Origin: Trifolium pratense
Taxonomy: Eukaryota; Streptophyta; Magnoliopsida; Fabales; Fabaceae
Assembly (NCBI RefSeq): GCF_020283565.1
Contig: NC_060059.1
Location: 48,442,572 to 48,506,571 of the forward strand
Reading direction: 5' to 3'
DNA length: 64,000 nt
The notes below the pieces were generated by a model. That model ran no database searches. It was not told the origin of the DNA and saw nothing but the letters and a program-made list of their open reading frames with translations. Shown here piece after piece: positions 1 to 11,418 of the stretch. A program made the translations under genes and the position numbers. Each line of letters opens with the position of its first letter. Positions within the stretch are counted from its first letter, which is position 1.

Positions 1-6
1 TACAAC

Positions 7-125
7 TGAGAGACGCCTAATCGATGTTCATTTGACCAAAACAAAAGAAAAACAAATATTTGAAACACTAATAGTATTTGTTTTCTTTGTTTTGCAAGAC
101 TGACACCGATTAGGCGTCATCTCAT
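7..125. repeat. Long near-perfect hairpin (short MITE or miRNA-type foldback)
   Basis: The left arm (7-60) and right arm (68-125) are inverted copies. GACGCCTAATCG at 12-23 pairs perfectly with its complement at 106-117, and the inner A-rich segment pairs with a T-rich one with a few bulges. The loop is under 10 bases. It lies just beyond the 3' end of the AHL gene, possibly in its 3' UTR or downstream. No clear target duplication was seen. It could be a tiny MITE or a small-RNA precursor; the sequence alone does not decide. Confidence 0.7.
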
Positions 126-304
126 TCTCGATCGCGATGACGAGTAGTTGGTAGAATGTAGAACAATATTCAAACATCGGTCAACCATAGACCATATAGA
201 ACTATAGAAGACACTTCTCTACCCTAAAAGCTATCATATTATTGACATGGTAGTGAAACATGAAACATCATGTGATAAGACAAAACAGTATCCAAAACCT
301 TTCT

Positions 305-3300
305 CTATTCATCAGCCAAAGAAATATTGATGTCAGGGGATGTCCTTTGATCTGAAAATTCATCAGAACCATTCCAATTGGCAGCATCAGGATCAGTTGA
401 AACACTTGCACATTCTCTCTGGATTTGATCTTGTAACTGATGAGACATAATAGGTATCATAAAGTTTTCACCACGAGTATTAGCTTGTGAGATAGGTCTT
501 GCTGCTGTCATTGTTTCTGGGCCAGTTGAAGTTGGAGAGACTACTGTTTGTTCGCGTTGGTATTTCCTTTTAAGGGTCTTGTTGTAACCATGTCCATTTG
601 TCATGAAACTCCCCACTATAATCTGAAAACCATCTCTAAATAAATTTCGATTTGAAGAATATGAATGCATCATAAAATCATGGAGAATAGAGAGACCAAG
701 AATGTGTTAAGAAGATTATCAATCTTATTACTAAAGCCCCATTTGGATAAAAGACTTAATTAAGCGCTTATGAAGCACGGACACTCCTTAGAGTAGCCTT
801 TTTCTGTGTCGGACATGTGTCGGTGTCTGACCGACACGACACCGACACTTATGATTACACTTAATTATGTCATTTTTTCAAATTATTATCGGTGTCGACG
901 TGTCATGTCCGGTGTCCGTGTATGTGCTTCATAGCTTATAGCATATGCACTTATCATAAAGATTATGGAAACAAGTTGAAAACAGCTTATGAACATGCCA
1001 TAAACTGTATTCATAAGTCAACTTTTGTTTGTGTTTATCCAATTCTAACTTCCAAACTCACTACACTAGTTGCAACTTGAAATTATCACCTCGTTGCCAC
1101 TTGCAGTCAAATTCTATCAGTAAGAATGAACTGAGAATTAATCATACCGAAGTATTATGCAATTGTAAGAAAATATCATACTTGGATGGGGCCAGCAGCT
1201 GTAAGAAGACCAGCAACAGCGCCTCCGATCACTCGACCATCAGGACCAGCTAGTGAGACACTCAATCCACCCTCTCGAGTTTTCATGCCACTATTGTCAG
1301 AAACCGTGTATGATCCAGACAAAGATAAAATCTCAAATCGACCCTGAAAGTAAACAGCACACTAAAATGTTCAAGCATTAAATAAATAAATCAATTACAA
1401 TAATAGCATGTATATGAAAAAAAGGTATCCTTTATTACTGGAAAACTGCAAAAACAGCAGATAATCACATGACATTGACCACAGAAACAATCTTCAAAAA
1501 AAGTATAGTGATAATTGTTTCCAGATAAATAATGCATACCATAAATGCTTCACAATAACAACAACGTGTACTAAATCTATAAGAATGTCCATATGCATTT
1601 TTTTCTCTGTTACAAGACATAGAAGACTTTACTTTTTCTCTGTTACAAGACATAGAAGACTTTACTTGATGAAGCTTGTAAGTAATAATCTTTTAGTTTT
1701 TTAATACATGAGTGGCAATTTCTCTAGCTAGTGGACAATGTCTCAGGGAAGCTTTACCATTGCTTTTTGGAAGTAACTTATATCAACCTAATCCCTCACA
1801 TTATAAATATTTCAAAAAGATCCTTGAATTTGCAAAATTTAATCAAATTTGTCCTGCATTAGTATTTGTAAGACTAGAATGACATTAAGTTGGTAATATC
1901 GTGAATCAATTTGAAACTAAGTGAATAATGTCATGGATGCATTTGATAACAGATTCAGACAAAGGAACGAACTTGATTAACATTTTGCAATTTCATGATC
2001 ATTTTAGAATATTTTTTTGGTGTTAACCCTCTGGTTACCAGTGGAAGGGCCCCTGGTAATCCAAAGTTCGGCCGCGAAGTAAGTAAAGTCTGGCCAAGAA
2101 TTATTCCCACCAGAAATCGAACTCGGGTTCTCCCGAACAATTCGTCCTAAGAGTAGCTCATTAACCACTTGAGCTCATGCCTTGGTTGATGATTTTAGAA
2201 TATTGATAATGTGAGGGAATCAAGTTGATATTTATCCACAATTTCAAGCACCAAGGTTAAGTATTTAATCCAACTTCCCCATTATTAGAGTTAGATCTCA
2301 TATACTTTAACTAATCTCATGATGGAATAAACATTATTGAGCTAATCAATAAGAAAGAAACTTTGTCCAACTCTTCAAGTAGAGACAAACATAGATTAGA
2401 TTATCTGACATATATGGGCCATATCCATATTCTATACTAAGCAGAAAACATAAATAGATAGTCCATAAGATTGTTCAATGAATAAACAGAGATGTTAGAT
2501 TCAAAAGAACAATACCTCATAAGTCAAAATGTCACCACCAGAAGAACCAAGTTGACGTAATGCAACTTTAGAGATAGCACCATTGGCAGAAAGAATGCAT
2601 ATTCCTCCTCTTGGACTCTTCAGTGCAAATGACAAGATCTTTCCACCAACATCCTACAAAGTGACAAAAATAACATCTTTATATAATATAACTTTACCAA
2701 ATCATATAGATCTGTTAAAAAAATTCAAGAAATTTATACATTACATCATAAAAAGGAATGCAAAAACTTGATTATGTAAGACCAATAATATTACCTCTCC
2801 TGTATAAACTGTGACTACATGTGGTGTAAAATCCACAGCAGCTGTGCTTGCAAACACTTCACCTTCAAATATTACAACACAGAAAAATACTCAACAAGAT
2901 ACCAATTTTCAAAATCAAAAATTAGAAACCCAAAATAATCATTTCAGAAAAAGAACACATTTTTATAATCTTATTTAAAAATAAAAAACATACATACATA
3001 CAAAAAGGTAAAGTTCAGATTCGTGACCAAAAAACAAAAGTAAAGTTTCTAACTTTCTCACCGACCTTGAACCCTAACTCACTATTTAGCCATTACAAGA
3101 AGAAAAAAAACTAATATAAAAGGTAAAAACATAATTAGGGCTAAAAAATTCAATTAGAATTAGAACAGAGATTTAAACCTAATAAATCAAAAGATGAAAA
3201 ATCAAAACACAACCCATCAAGCATTTTGAATAAAAGTTCAACACTTTAAGATTCCATTGTCAAGAAATAGAAGAAATAAAAAATGGGTTTTTTTTTTAAA

Positions 3301-3761
3301 TTACAATACTAACCAAAAGAAGAAAGGATTTGGTAATTTCCAAACCCAGTTGGTTTACCACGACCCTTTTTTGAGGAAAAATCATTTGTGGACAAAGTGA
3401 ATCCTGGTGGTGGTGATGTTGGAGCAGTTAATGTTGGTGGTTTTTCTTTCTTGTAACTTGGATTTAGGTTTCCATCTGCATCATATTTTCTTGGTCTACC
3501 TCTTTTCTTTTTACCAAACAAATCTAAACTTCCTCCACCACTGTTGTTTCCTGTTGGTGTTACTGTTGTTGTTGTTGTTGGTACTGTTGATGTTACTGGA
3601 GGAACCATTGGTGTTGTTCCAGTAGTAGTAACAACAGTGTTGACAAGACTTGTGTTCATGTTCATGTTCATTAGTTGAGGAAATGGGTTTGAAACTAATT
3701 GTTGAGTTGACTCTGTAGAAGAAACATTGTTGTTGTTGTTGTGGATAGTTTCTTGTTCCAT
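305..3761 (-). CDS. AHL: AT-hook motif nuclear-localized (AHL) protein, 377 aa, 5 exons
   Basis: AHL proteins bind the minor groove of AT-rich DNA in the nucleus and act in multimers to tune transcription. Exons on the minus strand are 3314-3761, 2795-2862, 2516-2653, 1182-1343 and 305-622; all introns are GT-AG and the frame stays open to a TAG at 305-307. The N-terminus is rich in Asn, Thr and Val. AT-hook 1 is KKRGRPRKY (about residues 85-93). A second, weaker hook is KKGRGKPTGFG (131-141). The PPC/DUF296 domain runs from about 160 to 282 and includes TPHVVTVYTGE, GGICILSANG, GRFEILSLSG and GGAVAGLLTAAGP. The tail (283-377) is Ser/Thr/Gln-rich. Two hooks plus PPC and several introns fit the intron-containing AHL clade. 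The start is the first ATG of an open exon with a matching N-terminus. Intron 4 carries nested MITEs. Confidence 0.93.
738..1045. mobile_element. MITE in AHL intron 4, split by another element
   Basis: The ends are inverted: TTTGGATAAA near 742 and its complement near 1040. The body has the repeated AAGCGCTTATG / CTTATAGCATAT motifs seen in a common legume hAT-like MITE. The element at 772-930 interrupts it. Family naming is from memory of the motif pattern. Confidence 0.5.
772..930. mobile_element. Small element with CGACAC/GTGTCGG-rich inverted ends, nested in MITE
   Basis: GAAGCACGGACAC at the left end is mirrored by GTGTCCGTGTATGTGCTTC at the right end. The interior is full of GTGTCGG and CCGACAC motifs, giving further inverted pairing. 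It interrupts the MITE at 738-1045, so it is the younger insertion. Confidence 0.5.
1601..1665. repeat. Tandem duplication, period 33 bp, in AHL intron 4
   Basis: Two adjacent 32-base copies beginning TTTTCTCTGTTACAAGAC (1601-1632 and 1634-1665) are identical. This is a recent local duplication with no coding meaning. Confidence 0.85.
2012..2185 (-). mobile_element. tRNA-derived SINE-like element (family C) in AHL intron 3
   Basis: Read on the minus strand, it begins GAGCTCAAGTGGTTAATGAG (box A-like), then a box B-like GAGTTCGATT, then a body shared with copies at 30994, 41833, 41999 and 42098. Repetition within this window and the two Pol III-like boxes support a SINE. It lies between exons 4 and 3 in the gene's antisense genomic order. 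Confidence 0.6.
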
Positions 3762-4517
3762 GGTGATGAAAAAGGGTATGAAGAGTTTTGTTTTGTTCGT
3801 GTGTTTGTGTTTGTTTCTAGAAATGGGAAGTTTAGAAGGTGGGGAAAGTGAAGGGTGAAGTATGATTTGAACAAAGAAGAGTATTCAAATGGCGCCACAC
3901 ATAGAAGGAGTAAGTAGTACAAGTAGTAGGGGAGAGGGTAGTGTAGCCTTTTTCTCTTTTTAACCTTTTGTAGGTAGAAATATCAAATTATCAAATTATT
4001 ACTACTAATAATAAAATATGTTAGTAATTGCCTTAAAAAATAATTAATCAGTAAAATAATCACTTAAAGACAGTTTCATATAGACCAAACTGATTAATAA
4101 ATATGTTTTTAAGGGATTATTCAGACCTTTTTTTCTTAAGGGACCAATGTGAAACCAAAAATGTCTTTAAGGACCATTTTACTAATTAAGTCAAAAAAAT
4201 TAATATGTTACTAATTTTTTATTTTATTTTATTAGTAATCTTATATCAATATATTTTTTAGGTAGTCTAATGGTTAGAAGTATATAAGATGTCTTGACCA
4301 AGAAAAAAAAAGTATATAAGATGTAACGTCCTACCATCTGATTTAAGTTTATGAAGATAATTTTATATTTATATTTTATCATATCTTTCTATTATGTTTT
4401 CTTTTACAAGATATCTTACTATTATTTAATTTTTGAGATACTTTTCAAATACATAAAATGAGGCGGTTGGAGTACTCTCTGATCTTATACTCTCTCCGTT
4501 CATTTTTAAAAGAAACA
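3762..4517. other. AHL upstream region and decayed repeat
   Basis: This holds the presumed 5' UTR and promoter of the AHL gene (to about 4000). From about 4060 to 4200 there is a dispersed fragment with GGACCAATGTGAAACC wording, resembling sequence near 43830. No gene was found. Confidence 0.5.
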
Positions 4518-4779
4518 TACTCCCTTCGTCCCAAAATATAAGAGTTACTCTGACAAAATGATACAATTCATTTATCTTGTTTTGACCATACTTTTTTAAT
4601 AATATACAGATATAAATATTAACATATAAGATATTGTTTGATTTGTTTTGATGTGTATTTTCAAAATATCAAGTTTTTATAATCTTTACTAATAGAAAAT
4701 TAAATATATTAGTGATCAAAATTATGCGTTAGCATACGTGCATTATTCAAATTAGCTCTTATATTTTTGGACGGAATAA
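4518..4779. mobile_element. Stowaway-like MITE
   Basis: The left end TACTCCCTTCGTCCCAAAAT and the right end (complement of TTATTCCGTCCAAAAATATA) are inverted copies of the plant CTCCCTCCGTCCCAAAATA terminus. Interior wording matches the copies at 20772-21907 and 45857-46114. TA-flanked insertion is usual for the family. No coding capacity. Confidence 0.75.
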
Positions 4780-4780
4780 A

Positions 4781-5075
4781 TCATCAAAACCAAGAAAATA
4801 TGTTGGAAATACAAATTTTTATTTAATACTATTATTAATTTAAATTTATTTTATGAATATCTCTGTATTAATTACTTTCAATTTCATTGACTTATTTATT
4901 CTTAATATTCTATCTCTTAATTAATCAATAAATCATCAAAACCAAGAAAATACTATTGGAAATACAAATTTTTATTTAATACTATTATTAATTTAAATTT
5001 ATTTAATGAATATCTCTGTATTAATTACTTTTAATTTCATTGACTTATTTATTCATAATATTCTATCTCTTAATA
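4781..5075. repeat. Tandem duplication, period about 152 bp
   Basis: The segment starting TCATCAAAACCAAGAAAAT at 4781 recurs at 4933 with only scattered differences across its length. It abuts the right end of the MITE at 4518-4779, whose last bases are partly repeated at the second copy. Confidence 0.85.
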
Positions 5076-5342
5076 AATAATGGCAAAAATAAAATTTAAT
5101 GTCTTATATATTTAAAAATTGATTAATGTTTCTAATAAATAAGACCAAAAATTTGACAAGTTTTTTTTTTCTTACAAAAAGGATCGAAAAGGAGTATTTA
5201 AGAAAGATAAAACAAAAGACTCGCCATTTAAGAAAGTTGGTTAAGTGCATTTAAGTTATGAAAAAAGAACACATCATTTTCAAGGGTCAGGATCAAATGA
5301 CACCAACTAGTTTGACATCAAATATTACACCTCTCAATAACT

Positions 5343-5624
5343 TTTTAACCGATATAAATTTTATAAAATCCACCGGTGGATTGAAAGTTTATATCATATT
5401 GATCATTTATGTAAAACTTCAGACAAATTCAAAGTCATTTGATATGTTATTGAAATACATCAAAATTAACGGTTTGCGTCTTTTTTTATATGTCGTTAAT
5501 CTTTATGTGTCGCAATAGCATATCAAATGATTTTTGGATTTGTTTGAAATTTTACACAAATGATCTATATGATATAAACTTTCGATACAACAGTGGATTG
5601 TATAAAATTTATATCCGTTAAAAC
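5343..5624. mobile_element. Foldback MITE with arms of about 110 bp
   Basis: The left arm 5343-5452 and right arm 5513-5624 are inverted copies with few mismatches, around a 60-base loop. A short direct copy of the right-hand end (ATTTATATCGGTTAAAAC) follows at about 5633. An open frame crosses the element, but it is a by-product of the hairpin sequence. Confidence 0.75.
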
Positions 5625-5705
5625 ATTTGTAAAATTTATATCGGTTAAAACTTTCATTTGTTTTGAAAAGTGTTGAAATCATGGGAATATAATAAATAAA
5701 GAAAA

Positions 5706-5827
5706 AAGGTTAAATATGTTTTTGGTCCCTATTATTTTCCAGAATTTTCATTTTAGCCCCTGAAGATTTTTTCCACACTTTTTAGTCCCTGAAGTTTTTT
5801 TCGTCAATGTTTTTAGTCCATGAACAC
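5706..5827. mobile_element. Half of a long-TIR MITE (same family as 63293-63780)
   Basis: The wording GGTTAAATATGTTTTTGGTC, then TTTTAGTCCCTGAAG and TCGTCAATGTTTTTAGTCCA, is the complement of the right end of the full element at 63293-63780. Only one arm is present. It ends abruptly at the start of the Copia gag remnant. Confidence 0.65.
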
Positions 5828-7430
5828 TATGATTTTTGGAAAATTCGCATGCAAGAATTTTTGGAAGCACAAGGAGAAGAAATATGGGATGTTGTTGAGA
5901 ATGGTGTGTGTATTCATTCCTACAACAATTGTTAATAATATTGTAGAAATAAAAGTAAAATCATCTTGGACCGATGATGATAAAGAAAAAAGTGCTCTTT
6001 GACAAGAAGACAAAGAACTTACTTCAATCAGCCCTAGAGATGGGTGAATTCTTTTCGGGTATCCCAATGTAAAATAACAAAAGAGAATATGAAAAAATCA
6101 AAATTAAACACTTTATCACAAGAATATGAAATGTTTAGAATGCAACCCGGTGAAATAATACTTGATTTACAAAAGAGATTTTCACATTTGAGAAATCATT
6201 TGATGGCGCTTGGAAAAACCTTCACAGATGATGAATTAAATTTAAAAGTCCTTAGATCATTAACAAGAGCATGGCAACCAAAAGTGACGGCCATTTCAGA
6301 AAAGAAAAGCCTATCAAAAATGTCATTGGCGGCATTGTTTGGAAAATTGCAAGAGCATGAAATGAAACTTGATCAATTGGAAAGACATGAAGGGCGTGAA
6401 CATAAAGTTAGATCACTTGCATTAAAAATTAAAGCAAGAGATTATGATAGTGATGATGAAGAGCCTCAAAGTGAAAAAGATGATGAAGATATAGAAGTAC
6501 TTGTCAAGAAATTTAGAAATTTCTTGAAAAGAGAAAAAATTAAGAAACTTGATCAAGGAAAGAAATTTAATGGTGAATCCACTTCAAGACAAAATTTCAC
6601 ATGCTTTGAATGGGGAAAACAAGGTCACATGAAAATCAGATTGTCCAACTCTTCAAAAGAAAAGTGGCCACAAAGGAAAGAAATAATTTAAACTAAAGAA
6701 GGCCTACATTGCATGGGATGACAATGAGATAAGTTCATCATCCGACTCGGAGAGCAAAGAATATGCAAATCTTGCATTAATGGCATCACACCATTCCGAT
6801 GATGAATATGAAGAGGTTAGTAGTAAATCTTCTTCTTATGATAATGATTTACAAAGAGCCTTTAATGAATTATACGAAGAATTTTTTAAACTTTCTAGAA
6901 AATATTCAAATCAAAAAAAACTATTTTAAAACTAGAAAATATGGCTAATGACACAAATGTAGAATTAGAAGAAGTCAAAAATTCTACATGTAATAAATGT
7001 CAAGATCATGAGTCTAAAATTGTTGAATTAAACCAAGTGATAAAGAACTATGAAAAAGGTCAAATTGGTTTAGAAAATGTGTTAAGTAGTCAAAGATTCT
7101 CAAATGATAAATGTGGACTTGGGTTTTCCAATTTTGATAAATTAAGTACAAGTCACAATATCTTTGTTAATGCTACTTGCAATAAATTCAACAATAAGGC
7201 GCATGTTGTAAATCATCATAAAAGACCTTATGATAGAAATAATTTTTATGTCAATAAAAAGAATCATGTTCTTAGACCTACTTGCTTTTATTGTAATACA
7301 AAAGGTCATACTCTTAATGCTTGCTATGTAAGGAACATTGGTGTTCCTAATGGGGAGTATATATGGATGAAGAAATGAACTAACCCAAGAGGACCCAAAG
7401 AAAAATGGGTACCTAGAAAGTATTATTAAT
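5828..7430 (+). pseudogene. Decayed Copia gag polyprotein
   Basis: Gag of a SIRE-type Copia retrotransposon, broken by frameshifts and stops. Recognisable pieces are FLEAQGEEIWDVVENG near 5850, the block NTLSQEYEMFRMQPGE near 6100, VLRSLTRAWQPKVTAISEKK near 6250, and ALFGKLQEHEM near 6340. The zinc knuckle near 6600 reads CFEWGKQGHMK, so the second Cys and the last Cys of the CCHC box are lost. A later Cys-rich stretch (TCFYCNTKGHTLNACY, near 7280) is a second knuckle that keeps CX2CX4HX4C. No protease, integrase, RT or RNase H follows. Confidence 0.85.
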
Positions 7431-7875
7431 TGTTTTGTAGGTATTTGAAGACCATATGCTAAAATTGTCATATTAAGATTGGTTTCTTTAAGATACAAGA
7501 CCATATGATATGGTAGGGTTAAAGCTTCATTTGACTAATAAAAAATAAATAAAAAAATGATTTGAGAAAGATTGACACTTTGATATCAACATTGACATCA
7601 AATCATTATGAAGAAGATAAGTATTTTTATTGTAAAAAAAAAAAGTATTTTTAATATATATTGTATATAATTTCCCTTATTTTATTATTCTTTGAATTCT
7701 ACTCTTTCTTCTTTTTGATGATGTCAAAATGGGGAGAATGAGTATATAGTTGTATGCTTGTGTTTTATGGTTAAATTTTTTTGAGGATATTAATTTGCAA
7801 AACAAAGGGGGAGACATGCAAGATAGGGGGAGATTCATTGAGCAACAATGTCAAAAAGATGTGATTTGTCATCAT

Positions 7876-7890
7876 CAAAAAGGGGGAGAT
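7876..7890 (+). other. Polypurine tract of the Copia element
   Basis: AAAAAGGGGGAGAT directly precedes the TG of the presumed 3' LTR at 7891. Two similar G-rich motifs occur upstream near 7805 and 7827, as is common in SIRE-type elements. Confidence 0.7.
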
Positions 7891-9475
7891 TGTGAATAAG
7901 ATTTCCTTCTTGAACTTGGCTGTGTTTTTTATGATAACAAACTCACATCACAAAAAAATAAAGCTTATGGAGGCTCAACACGAGGAAACAAGATGAAGAC
8001 CAAATCTTAGGCTTATTAATTAAAATAATTGTAAGTATGGTCCTTATTGATTTATCATTTTCAATAATTATATAACTTAGAATACTCAGAAATTAATTTA
8101 AAATTATTCACAAATAAGTTTCTAAGTTAATGGACTGGGCAACGGTCCAGGATATACTTAGCCAGACCCAATAACGAACGACCCAATACATCAAAGCTCA
8201 ATGGAAGCATCTAAAGAAGGAGCGGAAAGACATGATGGATAAACTGCCCACTACCTACATGATCGCATGACTGGCGAAGTGGTTGACTAGGAAGAAGGCA
8301 CATGATCTCCATACCTCACCATAACTCACACGATGAAAAGAAGTGAGACGGTTATCAGATAGAAAAAGATCTTGCTGAATTGCCTATAAATACCTCATGT
8401 CTAAACATCAGCAAGGGGAGGAATCTCAAGATGGCACTAAGAGAATTATTTTGTACGAAGTCTGTAAGCAATATCACTCCAATATAATACAACTCTTCCA
8501 TTCTTGAGAAGAGGATCAACAATTTTCTCAATCAATTCTTGTATACATTTTCACTATCATTATCAAATAATATAAACCCCCTTTGTTCTTTATTGGAACA
8601 GTTAAATATAAGAGTCCATATGAAGCAAGCTTTTAAAATTATAAAAAGCTGTTTTATGAAAAATAGCTGCCAGCACTTTTTAAATCTGTCCGGTCGTTAA
8701 CGATTTTAAAAGGATCTGTTGTTGTTTGTAAATTGAAAACAATGCAACGCTTGAATTTTGAAAACAGACCATTTTACATCGCCTGTACGTAACAACCGTT
8801 TTAATATGTCCTGGGCAGAATTTAAAACATTATGATTTTTAAACATAACTTTTTATTATAAGATTTTTTGAAGAGTTGTCTTGTTTCATGGACATTTTCT
8901 AAAAGCCTCTATAAATATATTTCTTAGCCTCTATAAATACAATTGAAAAGAACTTTCACATTCTCAAAAATTCTAAGTAAAATAATATCACTTTTCTTAG
9001 CCTATAATTTTCATATTCATAAAAGTTTCTGAGCACTAAAATATATACTTGTTTGATAACAGTCATACATATTATTTCTTCAATACTTGTTTGTAAATTC
9101 TCATCATAGTTTTGTTGAGAATTGTTGTTTAAGATAGTGGGGTGTTATCTTGTGTTGTATGAGAATTTCACCATATGGTTTGGTGAAGATTCTTGTTGTT
9201 AAAGATAGTAGGGTGTTATCTTGTGTTGTATATTAGAAATATTGTTAGGGGGGTCTTGGGGTATGATTGCTTGTAACAAAGATTCTAACATAGTGAATTC
9301 CTTCGCGGGGTGTGAAGGGAGTGGACGTACCAATAGGGGAACCACTATAATTCCCTTGTGTCCATTTTCTATTCCCCTTCTCTCTTTTATTTTTCTGCAT
9401 ATTGTTCATACCTTCATCATAACTTTCAAGAAAATAAAGGAATACACAATATCTCTAAAACAACTGAAAAAGTAT
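7891..9475 (+). mobile_element. 3' LTR of the gag-only Copia element
   Basis: It starts TGTGAATAAG right after the polypurine tract. The region near 9130-9350 has the repeated TGGGGTGTTATCTTGTG motif, the AATTCCTTCGCGGGGTGTGA wording and the GTGGACGTACCAATAGG segment found near the end of SIRE-like LTRs. The right end is not sharply defined because the 5' LTR is absent. A different LTR-like segment appears inserted at about 8029-8590. Confidence 0.6.
8029..8590 (+). mobile_element. Possible nested solo LTR
   Basis: This segment has different wording from the surrounding LTR, includes a TATA-like CTATAAATACC near 8382, and the flanking LTR reads on after it. Ends are uncertain. Confidence 0.3.
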
Positions 9476-9489
9476 TAAAACATAATTCA

Positions 9490-10160
9490 CCACCTTTTAG
9501 GTTGCCCTCTTAAACTTACACATATACCATTTAGTTTAAAGACAAGAACACGAGATATTAACGATTGTCTCCCTTGTTCATAACCATACGACTGTGACAA
9601 TTATTTTTACACGCATCCACACCACGGTCGCACTATTCCTGCGTAAGAGATCAAGCGAAACATCATTAGATTGTGTTAGGGCTCGCGCAAAAGAAAGTGA
9701 GAGACCCTCATTTGGTTTTGTTGTGTTCTCTAGCACATTAGAGAGAAATTTCCATGGGCAAATCGGCTGAGGACCGGCCATGTCCGGCGGAATGCCTTAA
9801 CTTAGAGAGAAATTTCCATGGGCAAGTCTCTTCCCTATACTTCAAGGGGCAATTTGTTTTCACTCTTATTTTCTTCATTATGAAAATTATTTTTACATTT
9901 TCCCATGAAACGTATTTCAAGAAAAAGACAAAAATAAAATTCTAAATCACTTATGTTTTGATTTTCTTATTAAGTGTGATATAATTTTTGCTGCTTATAA
10001 ATTGGGATGGAGTGAGTACTAATTGTCGTAGAATTTTGCATATATTGGATATTATAAATAAATAAATAAAACAGTTTGCTTATATACAAGATCAAAAGTG
10101 GTATAATATTTGTAATACATGTTTTACATTGCATGAGGATCCATAGTACAAATAAAGTTT
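9490..10160. other. Intergenic, short direct repeat
   Basis: No gene recognised. A 24-base sequence containing GAGAGAAATTTCCATGGGCA occurs at 9738-9761 and again at 9802-9825 (period 64). The small open frames here do not resemble known proteins. Confidence 0.5.
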
Positions 10161-10439
10161 TTACTTTCTTCGTTCTAAATTATACGTCGTTTTAAGAAGA
10201 AAAAAATTCAAAATATAAGTCGCTTTAAAATACTAATAAAGCATTCAATGAATTTTTTTATTATACCCTTAATTTTTTATTATTTTATCTTCCTTCAATT
10301 CTTTAATTTATATTTCTCATAACTTTAATAAAGAATTGTTTTGTGAAATAATTTCTTCTTTTATTTTTACACAAAATTAATTACATTTCTTAATTTATAT
10401 AAAATAGTCAAAACGACTTATAATTTTAAATAGAAGTAT
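10161..10439. mobile_element. MITE, Stowaway-like subfamily 2
   Basis: The ends are inverted (TTCGTTCTAAATTATACGTC versus the complement of GACTTATAATTTTAAATAGA), and the interior matches the copy at 45568-45852, for example ATTATACCCTTAATT and TTACATTTCTTAAT. A degraded SINE-like piece follows at about 10460-10560. Confidence 0.7.
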
Positions 10440-10683
10440 ATATTAAATTTAATATAGTTAAGTCCTCATGAATTTATCCCAGCTGATAATGATATCGCAT
10501 TTTATATGCAGGAGTCGGAATTAATAAAGGTCATGCTAAACAGTGTATAAAGGCACTTGTTAATCATAAAAAAAAATATTGAAAACATAACTTTTTACAA
10601 GATTTTTTTGACTAAAACTTTTTACAAGATATTCGGTTAAACATTTTACAAGATATTGAAATACACAAGTTTTAAGATAAAAT

Positions 10684-10692
10684 ATCTTTATA
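10684..10692. repeat. 9-bp target-site duplication, left copy
   Basis: ATCTTTATA immediately left of the foldback element is repeated exactly at 15576-15584. A 9-bp duplication is the usual mark of Mutator-like insertion. Confidence 0.9.
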
Positions 10693-11418
10693 GGCAGCAT
10701 CTATTATGCACCCAGTTAGCATACACCCCCTGCTACACCCCCACTTTTTCACTGTTTTACCATGGGCCCACTGAATATTGAAAAGAAAAAAAATTGAAAA
10801 GTTTTATGTGATTACGTTTTTGCCCTTCTCCTTCTCCTTCTCACTTTCACATCTCTCCTAAACCAAACCCACTAAAACCAAGAACAAGAACAGCAGATAA
10901 ACAAGGAAATAGCAACAAAAAAAGCTACAACAAGGCAAAGATTTGCAAGCCAGTAAAAAACCATTTCCAAGGAAAAAAAGCTATAACTAAAAGTTTCAAA
11001 TTCCATTGATAGAACAAGCAAGGAGAAGCTTTGGATCTTCCTATCCACCATTTCCAAGACACGATTTTATAACTTCATCCACGAGTTTTCAATCCAAAAC
11101 AATATGAAAATGTTGTTAGATTCATGATTCTATGCTTAAAACTTGTATTTTTGGTGTTAAAATGCACTAAAATCGCGTATTTTCATATATGGGTTTCGTG
11201 GGTTCTAACCGGGTCGTTTTGACCCGTCTAGAGGTTGAAGAAGAGTTTTTTTATTTAAAAAAATGCATAAAAAAAAAATCCTTGTTCCAAGCAAGAGTCG
11301 AACCGGGGACATTAGCATAGCTATTAGCGTGCATTTCCATTGGACTATCCTTACTTTATTTGAAAGTTTAGGATTCTAGGTGTATATATTACTTAATACT
11401 TAATGTTGTAACCATATT

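Noticed and set aside
3407..3625. Leu/Val-rich open frame antisense to AHL exon 1
   Set aside because: It is the complement of a Thr/Asn repeat region with no start support.
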